Assembly: GCA_013373445.1 (NCBI GenBank)
Contig: JABXHV010000040.1
Span: forward strand, 1-61,772
Origin: Paracoccaceae bacterium
Lineage (GTDB): Bacteria; Pseudomonadota; Alphaproteobacteria; Rhizobiales; Stappiaceae
Length of the DNA: 61,772 nt
Reading direction: 5' to 3'
The notes under the pieces were generated by a model. That model saw only the letters and a list, made by a program, of their open reading frames with translations. It was not told where the DNA came from and made no database searches. Below, one piece after another: positions 34,510 to 43,803 of the stretch. The position numbers and the translations under genes are program-made. Every line of letters starts with the position of its first letter. Position 1 is the first letter of the stretch.

Positions 34510-36176
34510 GCCAACACCTCCACGACCCGGTCCATGGCCTCGGCAAGCTTCATGTCGTGTGTTGCCACAACAAGCGTGCGGCCCTCATGTTTCAGCCTGA
34601 CCAAAGTGTCGATAATCATATCCGCGTTTTCAGGATCAAGGTCGGATGTTGGCTCGTCCATGACGAGCAACTCGCGCTGCATCATCAAGGCTCGGGCAAT
34701 CATCAAACGCCGCGCCTCCCCGCCGGAAACGCCGCCCCCCGTCTCACCAAGCCGGGTTTGCAAGCCATCCGGAAGACGGGCGACAACGTCCTTGGCATTG
34801 GCCAACTCAAGCGCCTGATCAATATCGCCCCCGCTTTGAAGAGGATCCAGGAAAGTGCCCAAGGTGGCAGCCGGAAAATGGGTTTTCTGAAATACAGTCG
34901 CGATCCGCGCCCGCCATGCATCTGCGTTTTCAGCGGTCAGTGGCTGTCCACAAACCGTAATCGTGCCGTGATCCAGTTCTGCAAGACCGAGGAGCGCTGC
35001 AAGGGTCGTCGTCTTTCCGGCACCGCTCGGACCGACAAGGGCCAATGCGTCACCTTTGGCGATCTGCAGGTCAGGAAGATCGAGGCGTTTGTCGCCTCGC
35101 AGAATGGCGCCAGCTTTGAGATCGAGAGACAATTCCCCACTCAACGGTTTTTCAACGCTGCCGACGCCAAGGATGTGTTCGCGCTCAAGCGCATCGAGTT
35201 CTTCGAGCTCATCCACGACAGCAAGTCCGGCAGCCCGGTCATGCCAGGCAGCGGCCAGATCGCGCAGTGGCTGAAAGTATTCAGGTGCCAGGAGCAACAG
35301 GAAGATGCCCTGCTGGAGGCTCAAAGGCGCTCCCCATGTCCCGAACTCAAGCTCGCCTAGAAGCGAGAACCCGACGTAGACGGCGATGAGGGCAACGCCC
35401 AGCGCAGAGAACAGCTCCAGTACAGTGGAAGACAAGAAGGCAATGCGCAGCACCGCCATGGTTCGGTCCTTGAGGTTCAGCGCTTTTTCATTGAAGACAG
35501 TCGCGCTACGCTCAGAAGCCCCCAGAAGGCGAATGTCGAGAACGGCGCGCAGACGATCAATCAGCATATCGTTCAGGGAGCTGATCTCATCCAGTTGGTC
35601 GCGAGAGGCCTGTTCGGCGGCCATACCCACCAACGCCATGAAAACCGGGATCAAAGGTCCTGCGACCAGCAGGACAATGCCAGCAGCCCAGGAATGCCAA
35701 AAGGCAAGCGCCAGAAACAGGAATGGCAGAACGGAGACTTTCGCCATCGCCACATAGTAGCGGGTAATCCAATGTTGAATGAGAGGCAGCTTTTGAACTA
35801 CCAGGGCGGCAACAGCGCCTGATCCGACATTGCCCAATGCGAGCGCTTCGCGGCGGAGAAGCCGTTGCCTTTCGCGCTCAATGGTGATGTCGGCAGCGCG
35901 GAACAACAGGCTGCCTGCCACATAGTCGAGACCGGCACGCACTGCAGCGAGGACGAGAAAGGCCAAGGCGCAAAGCATTCCGGTTTCAAGATCCGAGTTG
36001 CCATCGGCCCACTGGCTGACGAGATATGCAATGACAGCTGCCTGAACAGGCCAAAGCGCCCCTTGCGCAATCGCTATCCAGCTGGCCTTCTTCAATTGCC
36101 CGGCTACGGGCGCGACAATACGTTGCTTTGCTCTTGACCGCGAAGAGCTCTTGTCAGTTTTCGCGTCGCTGTCCAT
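34506..36176 (-). CDS. cydD: Thiol reductant ABC exporter subunit CydD
   Basis: A 556-residue ABC half-transporter with an N-terminal six-helix domain and ATPase with Walker A GPSGAGKTTTLAALLG, signature VSGGEARRLMIARAL and Walker B LLVMDEPTSDLD. It pairs with CydC to export reductant or support haem insertion into cytochrome bd. It is the first gene of cydDCABX. The promoter should lie in 36177-36337, a 161-base gap after the HlyD-like gene, where I see no clear FNR-type palindrome. Confidence 0.92.
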   Translation of the reverse strand: MDSDAKTDKSSSRSRAKQRIVAPVAGQLKKASWIAIAQGALWPVQAAVIAYLVSQWADGNSDLETGMLCALAFLVLAAVRAGLDYVAGSLLFRAADITIERERQRLLRREALALGNVGSGAVAALVVQKLPLIQHWITRYYVAMAKVSVLPFLFLALAFWHSWAAGIVLLVAGPLIPVFMALVGMAAEQASRDQLDEISSLNDMLIDRLRAVLDIRLLGASERSATVFNEKALNLKDRTMAVLRIAFLSSTVLELFSALGVALIAVYVGFSLLGELEFGTWGAPLSLQQGIFLLLLAPEYFQPLRDLAAAWHDRAAGLAVVDELEELDALEREHILGVGSVEKPLSGELSLDLKAGAILRGDKRLDLPDLQIAKGDALALVGPSGAGKTTTLAALLGLAELDHGTITVCGQPLTAENADAWRARIATVFQKTHFPAATLGTFLDPLQSGGDIDQALELANAKDVVARLPDGLQTRLGETGGGVSGGEARRLMIARALMMQRELLVMDEPTSDLDPENADMIIDTLVRLKHEGRTLVVATHDMKLAEAMDRVVEVLA

Positions 36177-36337
36177 CGTCCACTCTTGTGACCGTCTCCA
36201 TCAACGGGGACACTGCCCCGCCGCTCGCAGTCTGGATATAGTCGCCCATGCGGGACGTCAAACGTTCGCTCACCATTTAGCTGCGGCATGGTCGCACACA
36301 ACTGCTGTAAAACGGCGCTGTTGCCTTGTTGCAACGA

Positions 36338-37330
36338 TCAAAAATAGCTGCGCGAGATTTCAACTTTCTCATAAACCGGAAAAGCCGACGGATCGGACAA
36401 TCGGATTTTAGCCAGCTGGTTTCGCTCTCGAGGCTTGAGGGTGTTCTGGAATTCCTGTGGCAGCGTGTCGGACACCGGCAATATTTCAGCAATCTCACCC
36501 TCACCAGTCCGACGCCCACTGGTCAGGGTGACTTTCATGCCCGCCTCGATGGAGAACAAATACCGACTGGGCAGATAAGCCAGCACATACGCTTCACCTG
36601 TGTGAACTTCCAGGATCGGTTCACCTGACCGATAAACCGTTCCGGCGAAAGGCACTCGCGCACCAACTGATCCGTCCACGGCACTGCGCAAGATCCCATC
36701 CTGATAATGGTCTTTGAGATTTTTAAGGGCCTGAGCCGCGTCTCTTTGAGCTGCTTCCAGCGATTCAATCTGGCTGCCTAGGGTTTCGCTTTCCAGTTCC
36801 AGCTTGCGCAATTCCTGTGTCGCCAGGAAGCGTTCGCGCAAGGCCTCTTGAAGACGCGCGGCCGTGACGATGCCTCGGTCCACCATATCGTCAAAGCGGG
36901 TCAGAATTTCCTCGGTTTCCAGTTCACGGCGATTTGCCAGCGGCAACAAATAGTCAGCCATTTCCGCCCTCAACCGAAAATCGGCGACTGCTTGGATCAG
37001 ATCAGATTGCCGCGTCGACAGATCCGCAAGGCGTTCCAGAAGCTCAGCCGATTCAATTCGCACCAGCGGCTCTCCTTTGGACACTGCGGCCCCCGCCTTC
37101 ACGTTGACCTCTACGACCTTCGCAACAAAGCTGGTTGCAACGACACTGCGGTCCCGCACGACAAGACCGGATCCGCGCATGATGAAAAAGTCACCCCAGA
37201 GGAAATTGCCAATGCCAAGTGCGAACACCACGAGCAGCCCCAAGTAGATCCTGCGACCCAAGGTTCCGCCAGCTTTTCGGCTCTCGCTGAAGAGGTTGTC
37301 GGAACGTGGACGTTTCTTCAGAACACGCAT
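36338..37330 (-). CDS. HlyD-family periplasmic adaptor-like protein
   Basis: A 330-residue protein: about 27 cytoplasmic residues, one membrane helix (residues about 28-50), a biotinyl-lipoyl-like half (FVAKVVEVNVKAGAAVSKGEPLV, read as two adjoining pieces), a long coiled-coil hairpin (about 90-215, rich in Glu/Arg/Leu), the second lipoyl half (DGSVGARVPFAGTVYRSGEPI) and a beta-barrel. Unlike Alg44 it has no PilZ domain. It follows the GT2 gene by four bases, so it probably links the synthase to export of the polymer across the periplasm. No outer-membrane partner adjoins. GGGAG precedes the ATG. Confidence 0.85.
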   Translation of the reverse strand: MRVLKKRPRSDNLFSESRKAGGTLGRRIYLGLLVVFALGIGNFLWGDFFIMRGSGLVVRDRSVVATSFVAKVVEVNVKAGAAVSKGEPLVRIESAELLERLADLSTRQSDLIQAVADFRLRAEMADYLLPLANRRELETEEILTRFDDMVDRGIVTAARLQEALRERFLATQELRKLELESETLGSQIESLEAAQRDAAQALKNLKDHYQDGILRSAVDGSVGARVPFAGTVYRSGEPILEVHTGEAYVLAYLPSRYLFSIEAGMKVTLTSGRRTGEGEIAEILPVSDTLPQEFQNTLKPRERNQLAKIRLSDPSAFPVYEKVEISRSYF

Positions 37331-37334
37331 TCAA

Positions 37335-38600
37335 TCACTCCCGCACCCGATGCACTTTTTCCGGAACATAAGGATCGCTGTAAGACGCCTTCAAAACCCA
37401 TTCCTGCACATAGGCCACAAGTCGGACCAAACGCATGAAATTGCCGTAGAACAGGCTGTATCCAAGCAAGTAGGGCACCATTACTTCGCTTCGCTGCTGC
37501 GGTGTTGCGTAAGCCGCGATTGCAAAGACCATAATGTCCATGATGAAGAGGCCGGCCTGCGCGCCCAGCAGGATCAGGGGTGCCATCGCGCCATAAAAAT
37601 CAAAGAGCCAGAGCAGATAGATCGGCAGCGCAGCTGCGGCCAAGACATTGAAGAGCAGGAACTCAAATTCATGGAACAGCTCCCCGACCTTGAAGCGCGA
37701 GGAAAAGGGATTGATGACTTCCAGATGCTTGCGATAGCGAATGCGTACGGCATCGCGTTCCCAGCGAAAGCGCTGCCTGATCAGGGCCGTGAGCGTTTCG
37801 GGCGCATCTGTGTAGCATATGGCATCACCTGAAAAGACAATGCCCCAGTCTGCATTTCGCAGACGCAAGGTCAGATCCAGATCTTCGCCACCACCTGCGT
37901 CCAGTCCACCCACATCACGCAAGGCGGACATGCGGAACGCACTGAATGCTCCGGAGGCACAGGAGACCTGCCCAATAATATCCTGCGCCCTTTTGCCGAG
38001 CGAGATGGTGATCAGATATTCGATCGCCTGAAATTCACAAAAAAGCCCGGCTTCCGGATTACGAACCAAAATGTTGCCGCAGACGGCTCCGACCTCACGA
38101 TCATAAAAAGGTCGGACAATATGCTTGAGTGCATGCCGGTCGAAGGTGCAGTCACAGTCGACATTGACGAGAATATCGCCGCTCGCCAGTGTTTCGCCCA
38201 AGTTTACGGCGGCAGCCTTGCCAGCACGCAATTCGGTCGCATGCGCTTTTTGGATCAGTCCAGCGCGCAACAAGTCCGCCAGTTTGTCGGTCATGCGATC
38301 CGTCGAGCCGTCACTGACGACAACGATTTCATCCGGCGGCTCGCTTTGCTCCAGGAGGCAGTGCACGCAGCGCTCCACAGCAGCGGCTTCATTGTGGCCT
38401 GCGATAACGGCAGATACCTTGCCCACCCTTTCGCGGTCCAGATCAAACGGCTTGACTGGCCGACAGACAATGGCTGCAGCCAGGAATGAGAACATGTAGC
38501 GCGGCAGCTCGAACAGGATCACGAACCAGAATAAAGAGAAAAGGCCCGGAGCTCCCTGCGAGCGCAGATAGGTTAAGCCGTCAAAGACCGCGTCCAGCAT
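37335..38600 (-). CDS. Processive-type GT2 family membrane glycosyltransferase
   Basis: A 421-residue inner-membrane glycosyltransferase with a GT-A domain between membrane helices: one or two at residues about 15-45 and three or four near the C-terminus (about 295-400). It has VVSDGST, the DxD-type VDCDCTFD, GGGEDLD as the acceptor-side acid, and QRFRW as the Q(Q/R)xRW motif. These features belong to processive polymerases such as cellulose, PNAG, hyaluronan or Alg8-type synthases. The start overlaps the stop of the REC-TackOD1 gene (TGATG) and GGAGG precedes it. The sugar donor is not predictable by eye. Confidence 0.88.
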   Translation of the reverse strand: MLDAVFDGLTYLRSQGAPGLFSLFWFVILFELPRYMFSFLAAAIVCRPVKPFDLDRERVGKVSAVIAGHNEAAAVERCVHCLLEQSEPPDEIVVVSDGSTDRMTDKLADLLRAGLIQKAHATELRAGKAAAVNLGETLASGDILVNVDCDCTFDRHALKHIVRPFYDREVGAVCGNILVRNPEAGLFCEFQAIEYLITISLGKRAQDIIGQVSCASGAFSAFRMSALRDVGGLDAGGGEDLDLTLRLRNADWGIVFSGDAICYTDAPETLTALIRQRFRWERDAVRIRYRKHLEVINPFSSRFKVGELFHEFEFLLFNVLAAAALPIYLLWLFDFYGAMAPLILLGAQAGLFIMDIMVFAIAAYATPQQRSEVMVPYLLGYSLFYGNFMRLVRLVAYVQEWVLKASYSDPYVPEKVHRVRE

Positions 38601-40432
38601 CAGCTCAAGTCCTCCGGCCCAAAGACGGAGATCGAAACGCCTGGATCTAGCCGCAAGGACTTGCAGGCCAACGTCGCTATCTGGTCGATGTGCCGCTGCA
38701 CCAAATCCGGACGTGTCATTTTCAGCAGCGCAAAGTCGTAAGACTGCGCCTTTACGACCCGAACAGCGTTCTGCCCTTGATTGTAGCGATTGAGAAGCTG
38801 CTTGAGGTTCTCCAGAAACTGACCGCGAAGCTGGGCGAATTGGCGCAAGCCGTGCTCGCGTTCAATTTCATAAGCGTTTTGATAGCTGATGTTCAAAAGC
38901 ACAAACGGCGTACCGGCTTCATTGTACAGTCTGGCCTCATCATTCAATGCCACAACAAGGTCGAACGGCAGATCGGCAAAGCGCAACGATTTTTGCGTGA
39001 AGCCAAGGAAGGCGCTTCCTGCGCGCATGTAGCCAATAGCCCGCTCACTCAAAGCGTATGAGTGGATATCATCGGTTTTCATCGCATCACCATCCGACCT
39101 GAGTTCACAACTCAGACAAACGAAACCAACCATTGGCTCGGATGTTGAATGGTTGCAGGCGTTGCAAACAACCATTGTACCGGGTTTATCGTATTCGGTG
39201 CCAAAGTGACTGAGCTGCTTGCGGCACTTCGGACACACCAGATCATCGCCAACACGGAAATCTTTTTCCGGTGCCTGATGCGCGCATTTGAAGTGATGGA
39301 GATACTGTTCCTCGCTCAGGTTGGAAGATCGGCAGCTGGGGCATTCCTCGCGCACATTGAACTGGGCGCCGCCGCATCCACCACATACATGGCGACGATC
39401 AAAAAATGACGGCACAAGCAGCCCAGCGCTTGAAAGTGCCTTGGCTTCTCCAATGATGACATCGGCGTCAAGGCTCAGGTTGTAGCGCACGATTGAGCTG
39501 GACAGTGCGTCGTAGGACGGGAGCAGCTTGCCACCGCTCACAAACAACCGAGCGAGGATCTTGTCACCTATCTCGGTTGCGAATTGCAAATCCCGGTGCA
39601 GAAGGCGGCGTCGGTCATGAAAGGCTTCGATTAAATCATTCATTGCACCACTTGCCATCCCGGCAAGTTTGGTGCTGTCCACATCGGCGCGCTCGCCGAA
39701 GGTCCCGGTCGCGTCAATGATTGGCAAGAGATGAAGACCAGGGGTCTCCCAAATGACCGCGAGACCCTCTGCGGTCATCGGCTCCTCAAGAAGCAAGGCA
39801 TCTGGAACGCCTTGGCGAACCAAACCGGACAAAGACCGGCCCGACAGTGAAGCTTCTTCAAAATCCCGTGGCCAGCGCACCAGATTGCGACCCTCCAGAA
39901 GGGCGGTCACCAGAGGTGAAGAAGACGGAGGCGACGACTTGAGCGCCTCGGATCGGGGCACGGCAGAGTTGGTGTCACCTGACCGAGACGGATCTTTCAC
40001 ACTCCGTCCAGCCTCGTCAACGACACGCAAAATCTCTTCGATATCGACAGGCTTGGGAACAACCTCATCAAAGATCTCTCGATCTTCCTGTTGTTCAAGC
40101 AGACCATCAACATCGGCTGTCACAGCAACAAACCAGGGTTTGGGACCGCCGCGTTTGTCCGCCAGATACGCCTGAGCAACTTGAATGCCGGTTTTTCCAG
40201 GAAGGTGGAAATCCAGAAGCGCTACGTCATAAGGCCGCGTCAGCAAAGCCGCGAGCGCTTCGTCGCCAGTGTTGCAGATATCAACCTTATGACCTCGGTG
40301 CGAGAGCACAAGCTTCAGCAAATCCTGCGTGACTGAGCTGTCCTCTGCGACCAGAACGCGTCGCCCGGCCGGCGGGTTCAAGATCGGTTCTCCGGCGAAA
40401 TGCACATTTTCGGCCCGCTCTTCGACACTCAT
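38600..40432 (-). CDS. Response-regulator receiver protein with TackOD1-like metal-binding output domain
   Basis: A 610-residue protein. Residues about 25-140 are a receiver with the acidic pair Glu30/Asp31, phosphoacceptor Asp74 (ALLDFHLPG), Thr105 and Lys127. A linker rich in Ser/Pro follows. Residues about 175-345 resemble the thaumarchaeal output domain. Residues 350-442 hold five CxxC pairs (350/353, 364/367, 400/403, 423/426, 439/442) plus Cys383 and His385, clearly a multi-zinc ribbon. The last ~130 residues resemble a GGDEF-fold remnant without its motif (weak). It heads the operon with the GT2 and HlyD-like genes and GGAGG precedes the ATG. It should receive phosphate from the divergent kinase system. 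Confidence 0.82.
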   Translation of the reverse strand: MSVEERAENVHFAGEPILNPPAGRRVLVAEDSSVTQDLLKLVLSHRGHKVDICNTGDEALAALLTRPYDVALLDFHLPGKTGIQVAQAYLADKRGGPKPWFVAVTADVDGLLEQQEDREIFDEVVPKPVDIEEILRVVDEAGRSVKDPSRSGDTNSAVPRSEALKSSPPSSSPLVTALLEGRNLVRWPRDFEEASLSGRSLSGLVRQGVPDALLLEEPMTAEGLAVIWETPGLHLLPIIDATGTFGERADVDSTKLAGMASGAMNDLIEAFHDRRRLLHRDLQFATEIGDKILARLFVSGGKLLPSYDALSSSIVRYNLSLDADVIIGEAKALSSAGLLVPSFFDRRHVCGGCGGAQFNVREECPSCRSSNLSEEQYLHHFKCAHQAPEKDFRVGDDLVCPKCRKQLSHFGTEYDKPGTMVVCNACNHSTSEPMVGFVCLSCELRSDGDAMKTDDIHSYALSERAIGYMRAGSAFLGFTQKSLRFADLPFDLVVALNDEARLYNEAGTPFVLLNISYQNAYEIEREHGLRQFAQLRGQFLENLKQLLNRYNQGQNAVRVVKAQSYDFALLKMTRPDLVQRHIDQIATLACKSLRLDPGVSISVFGPEDLS

Positions 40433-40670
40433 AGGCCCTCCTCCAAGTCGGAACAGCTTCTAAACTGCGCCAACCAATACACTTTACTTAGAATACTAAC
40501 TACAAATACGTAATTATCTTCACATGAATAGCATTCACCTAGAGTTAGTATGGATTTATTAAATTTTTCTAGACGCTTAAAAACTTGATTTTAATTTGTG
40601 ATTAACAGCAGAACTGTAGTGTAAATCGTATAAGGCACAACCAATACGTAATTTTTACTATAGGTGACCC
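40433..40670. promoter_or_regulatory. AT-rich divergent promoter region with repeated AATACGTAATT
   Basis: These 238 bases separate the polysaccharide operon from the phosphorelay operon and are much richer in A+T than the flanks. The 11-base sequence AATACGTAATT occurs twice in the same orientation, at 40505-40515 (73 bases from the REC-TackOD1 start) and 40643-40653 (18 bases from the kinase start). No reading frame of note is present. The repeats are candidate sites for a shared regulator. Confidence 0.5.
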
Positions 40671-43403
40671 ATGAGAACGAAAAGTTATACTTATTTTCCC
40701 GTATGGAAGAGCATCTCTACGCCCTTCATTGCACTGGCGATTGTTCTCGTTCTGGGCACCGCTTCCGTTGTTGGTGTCATGCAATACCTTCAGAACCGCG
40801 CTGCGATCGTTGAACGCGAGCGCGAACGACTGCACTTCGCGATCCAAAAGTCTTCCTTGATACTGCAGGAAATCCATTCAAACGAAGCAAGAGCTGTTCT
40901 TACGCTCGCAGAAACACCACCCTTGCAGGGCATCATCCGGGCACGCGAAAATGGCGGTTATGACCCGGAGGACAATTCTACAGAGAAGATGTGGCTGGAT
41001 CGCCTCGCTCAAATCTTCCTCGCCAATGTGAAATACAGTGAAAAGCTTCTGCAAGTTCGATTGATTGACGCAGCCGGAATGGAGCTTTTGCGGATCAATA
41101 ACGTCAATGGCAATGCAGCCCGGGTTCCGGACGATCTCCTTCAGGACAAAAGTCAACGCGACTACGTGCAAAAGGCGCTCCAGTTGCCAAAAGGCAAAGT
41201 CGCCTTTTTTGGTATCGATCTGAACCGTGAGTTTGGCGAAATCTCGCTTCCCGAAACACCGATCTTGCGGATTGCCACACCAATCACAGACGCAAATGAC
41301 AAAGTTTTCGGCATATTGATCACCAATATTGGGGTGGAGAAAACTCTTGCCGACTTCAGCGACGCCGTACCAGCTGCGGATCTGCTCTTCCTGACCAACT
41401 CAAAAGGCGACTATATTTCGCATCACGACCCGAGTATGGAATTTGGTTTTGAATATGGTCGCGAACACCGGATCCAGGACGATTACCCCGAGATAGCTTC
41501 GATCTTCGCTGCGGACGCCGCCGACAGTCTTTCGATACAGACCGACGGTAGCGACAACACCGGATACATCGCTGAAGTCGCCAAGATCTACTACGATTCC
41601 TCCCAACAGGGAGACTATCTGGTCATGGCCGCGATCTCGCCAAAGGGGGAACTGTTCGCAACCCAAACGGCAACCCGTAACCAGATCATTGCAGTTACGC
41701 TAAGCATCGCTCTTGTGAGCGCAGCCATGGCGATGCTGATTGTTCGCAGGATCATCAGCCCATTGGTTCGACTTACATCAGTCGCACGGCAGCTCGAAAC
41801 AGGCTCACGCTCAACCAGCCTGGGCGCACTTGTTGACCGGAGCGATGAGATAGGCGTGCTGGCGCGTGCGATTTCCAGAACCACACAGGCCCTGCAGGAA
41901 AAAGGCACCCGTCTGCAGTCGATACTGGAAGGCGCAAACAACCCGATCATCACGGCAGACGCCCTTGGAAGAATTCAGGACGTCAACAAAGCCACGACGA
42001 AGATGCTTGGCTATAACAAAAGCGAACTGGTCGGACAAAATGTTGGCATCCTGATGAACCCTGACGATGCTGAAGACCATCCCGGGTATCTGACAAACTA
42101 CCAAAGCAGTGCGCCCGAGCGCGTCACCTTTATGGGGCGCGAGGTCATGGCGCGTCGCAAAGATGGCAGTGAAGTTCCAGTCCAGATCTCAGTCAGCAAA
42201 AGCGAACATAGCGGTGGCACCCAGATCACCGCGATCATGACCGACCTGACCGAGCAGAAGAAGGTCGAGCAGCTAAAAAATGAATTCATCTCGACTGTAA
42301 GTCACGAGTTGCGCACACCACTTACATCCATCAAAGGCTCTCTTTCTTTGCTCAAGGCCTCCGTTCTGGGTGATTTGCCCGAGCAAGCTCGTCCGATGGT
42401 CGAGATCGCCCTGAACAACAGCAACCGTCTGGTCCGCCTCATCAACAGCATCCTCGATATCGAAAAGATGGAAGCTGGCAAGATGTCGTTCGATTTCAAG
42501 CCGCTGAATCTCGGCTCGTTTCTTGAGCGTAGTGTCGAAGGCAACAAGGGCTATGCCAGCGAGCTTGGCGTAAAGGTCGAATTGTCACCGGTTGACCACA
42601 ATCTGAGGATCGAGGCCGATTCAGACCGGATGCAGCAGGTGATCGACAACCTGCTTTCGAACGCAGCCAAGTTTTCGCCGCGTGGTGGCACAATCAAGAT
42701 TGATACCGAACTGCGGAACCCAAACACGGTTCGCATATCCGTGCGGGACGAGGGTCCCGGCATTCCTCTTGAGTTTCAGGAAAAGCTCTTTGAGAAGTTC
42801 GCGCAAGCCGACGCCACGAACACCCGAACCGTCGGTGGAACCGGCCTGGGACTGACCATCGCAAAGAGTTTCGTAGAAGCCCATTCAGGCTCGATCGGCT
42901 TCACAACTCAAAAGGATGTGGGCACCAGCTTCTACATCGATCTTCCGGTCCTCAAGCAATCCACTCATCGCAAACGCAAGGACCACGAAAAACCGATGCC
43001 GCGTGTCCTGATCTGCGAAGATGACGCCGACCATATCGAGATTTTGTCTCAGCTTGCCGAACCGCTTGCCAATATAGCAGTTGCCCGTACCTGTGAACGT
43101 GCCCGGCTCGCGCTGGAGGAGCAAAAATTCGATCTGGTCATTCTCGACCTCATCATGTCAGACGGGTCGGGAGAAGACCTGTTGCCGCTGATCAAATCCC
43201 AGAAGCCATATGCACCCAAAGTCCTGCTGTTCTCTATCAGCGACCAGGTGATGGAGTTGGCGCCAAAGGTCGATGCGGCGTTGCTCAAATCCCAATCCAG
43301 CACTGTGGCGCTGCGGCGCCAGATTGAACTCTTGTTGTCAGATGCGGCCAAACGCAACGAAGCGGCCGCAACAATCCCCATCATACATGGAAGCAACATA
43401 TGA
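40671..43403 (+). CDS. Hybrid sensor histidine kinase (Cache-HAMP-PAS-HisKA-HATPase-REC)
   Basis: A 910-residue hybrid kinase. TM1 is at residues about 14-36, an extracytoplasmic double-Cache-like domain at about 40-330, TM2 at about 336-360, HAMP, a PAS domain (QSILEGANNPIITADALGR onward), HisKA with the phospho-His near residue 544 in VSHELRTPL, HATPase with N box NLLSNAAKF and G boxes DEGPGIP and GGTGLGLTIAKSF, and a C-terminal receiver from about 775 with Asp near 825 (VILDL) and Lys in ALLKSQ. AGGTGACCC precedes the ATG. It overlaps the following response regulator by four bases. Confidence 0.93.
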   Translation: MRTKSYTYFPVWKSISTPFIALAIVLVLGTASVVGVMQYLQNRAAIVERERERLHFAIQKSSLILQEIHSNEARAVLTLAETPPLQGIIRARENGGYDPEDNSTEKMWLDRLAQIFLANVKYSEKLLQVRLIDAAGMELLRINNVNGNAARVPDDLLQDKSQRDYVQKALQLPKGKVAFFGIDLNREFGEISLPETPILRIATPITDANDKVFGILITNIGVEKTLADFSDAVPAADLLFLTNSKGDYISHHDPSMEFGFEYGREHRIQDDYPEIASIFAADAADSLSIQTDGSDNTGYIAEVAKIYYDSSQQGDYLVMAAISPKGELFATQTATRNQIIAVTLSIALVSAAMAMLIVRRIISPLVRLTSVARQLETGSRSTSLGALVDRSDEIGVLARAISRTTQALQEKGTRLQSILEGANNPIITADALGRIQDVNKATTKMLGYNKSELVGQNVGILMNPDDAEDHPGYLTNYQSSAPERVTFMGREVMARRKDGSEVPVQISVSKSEHSGGTQITAIMTDLTEQKKVEQLKNEFISTVSHELRTPLTSIKGSLSLLKASVLGDLPEQARPMVEIALNNSNRLVRLINSILDIEKMEAGKMSFDFKPLNLGSFLERSVEGNKGYASELGVKVELSPVDHNLRIEADSDRMQQVIDNLLSNAAKFSPRGGTIKIDTELRNPNTVRISVRDEGPGIPLEFQEKLFEKFAQADATNTRTVGGTGLGLTIAKSFVEAHSGSIGFTTQKDVGTSFYIDLPVLKQSTHRKRKDHEKPMPRVLICEDDADHIEILSQLAEPLANIAVARTCERARLALEEQKFDLVILDLIMSDGSGEDLLPLIKSQKPYAPKVLLFSISDQVMELAPKVDAALLKSQSSTVALRRQIELLLSDAAKRNEAAATIPIIHGSNI

Positions 43404-43801
43404 CCGAGAAATTGACACGTCTTTCCTACGTTGAAGATGAACCCGACATTCGCGCTGTCGCCGAACTCGCCCTGATGACACTCGGAGGTTTTGATATCGA
43501 TGTCTGTGTCGACGGACAGGAAGCGGTGCGGAAAATCCCGGTTTTCAAACCGCAGCTGATCCTGCTGGACGTCATGATGCCAGGCCTCGACGGCCTGCAG
43601 ACAATGACAGCCCTGAGGGAGATCCCGGAGACGGCAAAGACTCCGATCATCTTCATGACCGCCAAAGCGCAGCGCAATGAAATCCAGCACTACATCGACC
43701 TGGGGGCAATCGATGTGATCCCCAAGCCCTTCGATCCCATGCTTCTGCCCCAATCAATCAACTCGATCTGGGATCGATTTCTCGAACAACAGGCAGCCTG
43801 A
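43400..43801 (+). CDS. Single-domain response regulator (CheY-like)
   Basis: A 133-residue receiver with no output domain: acidic residues VEDEPD near the N-terminus, phospho-Asp near residue 57 in LILLDVMMPG, Thr in IFMTAKA and Lys in VIPKPFD. It starts within the kinase stop (ATGA) and is followed after two bases by an HPt gene, so it probably acts as an intermediate or sink in the phosphorelay. The final target may be the receiver of the divergent REC-TackOD1 protein. Confidence 0.93.
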   Translation: MTEKLTRLSYVEDEPDIRAVAELALMTLGGFDIDVCVDGQEAVRKIPVFKPQLILLDVMMPGLDGLQTMTALREIPETAKTPIIFMTAKAQRNEIQHYIDLGAIDVIPKPFDPMLLPQSINSIWDRFLEQQAA

Positions 43802-43803
43802 TC

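Noticed and set aside
36330-36355. FNR-like sequence TTGATCGTTGCAA upstream of cydD
   Set aside because: The half-site spacing is one base short of TTGAT-N4-ATCAA and it overlaps the HlyD-like gene's end.
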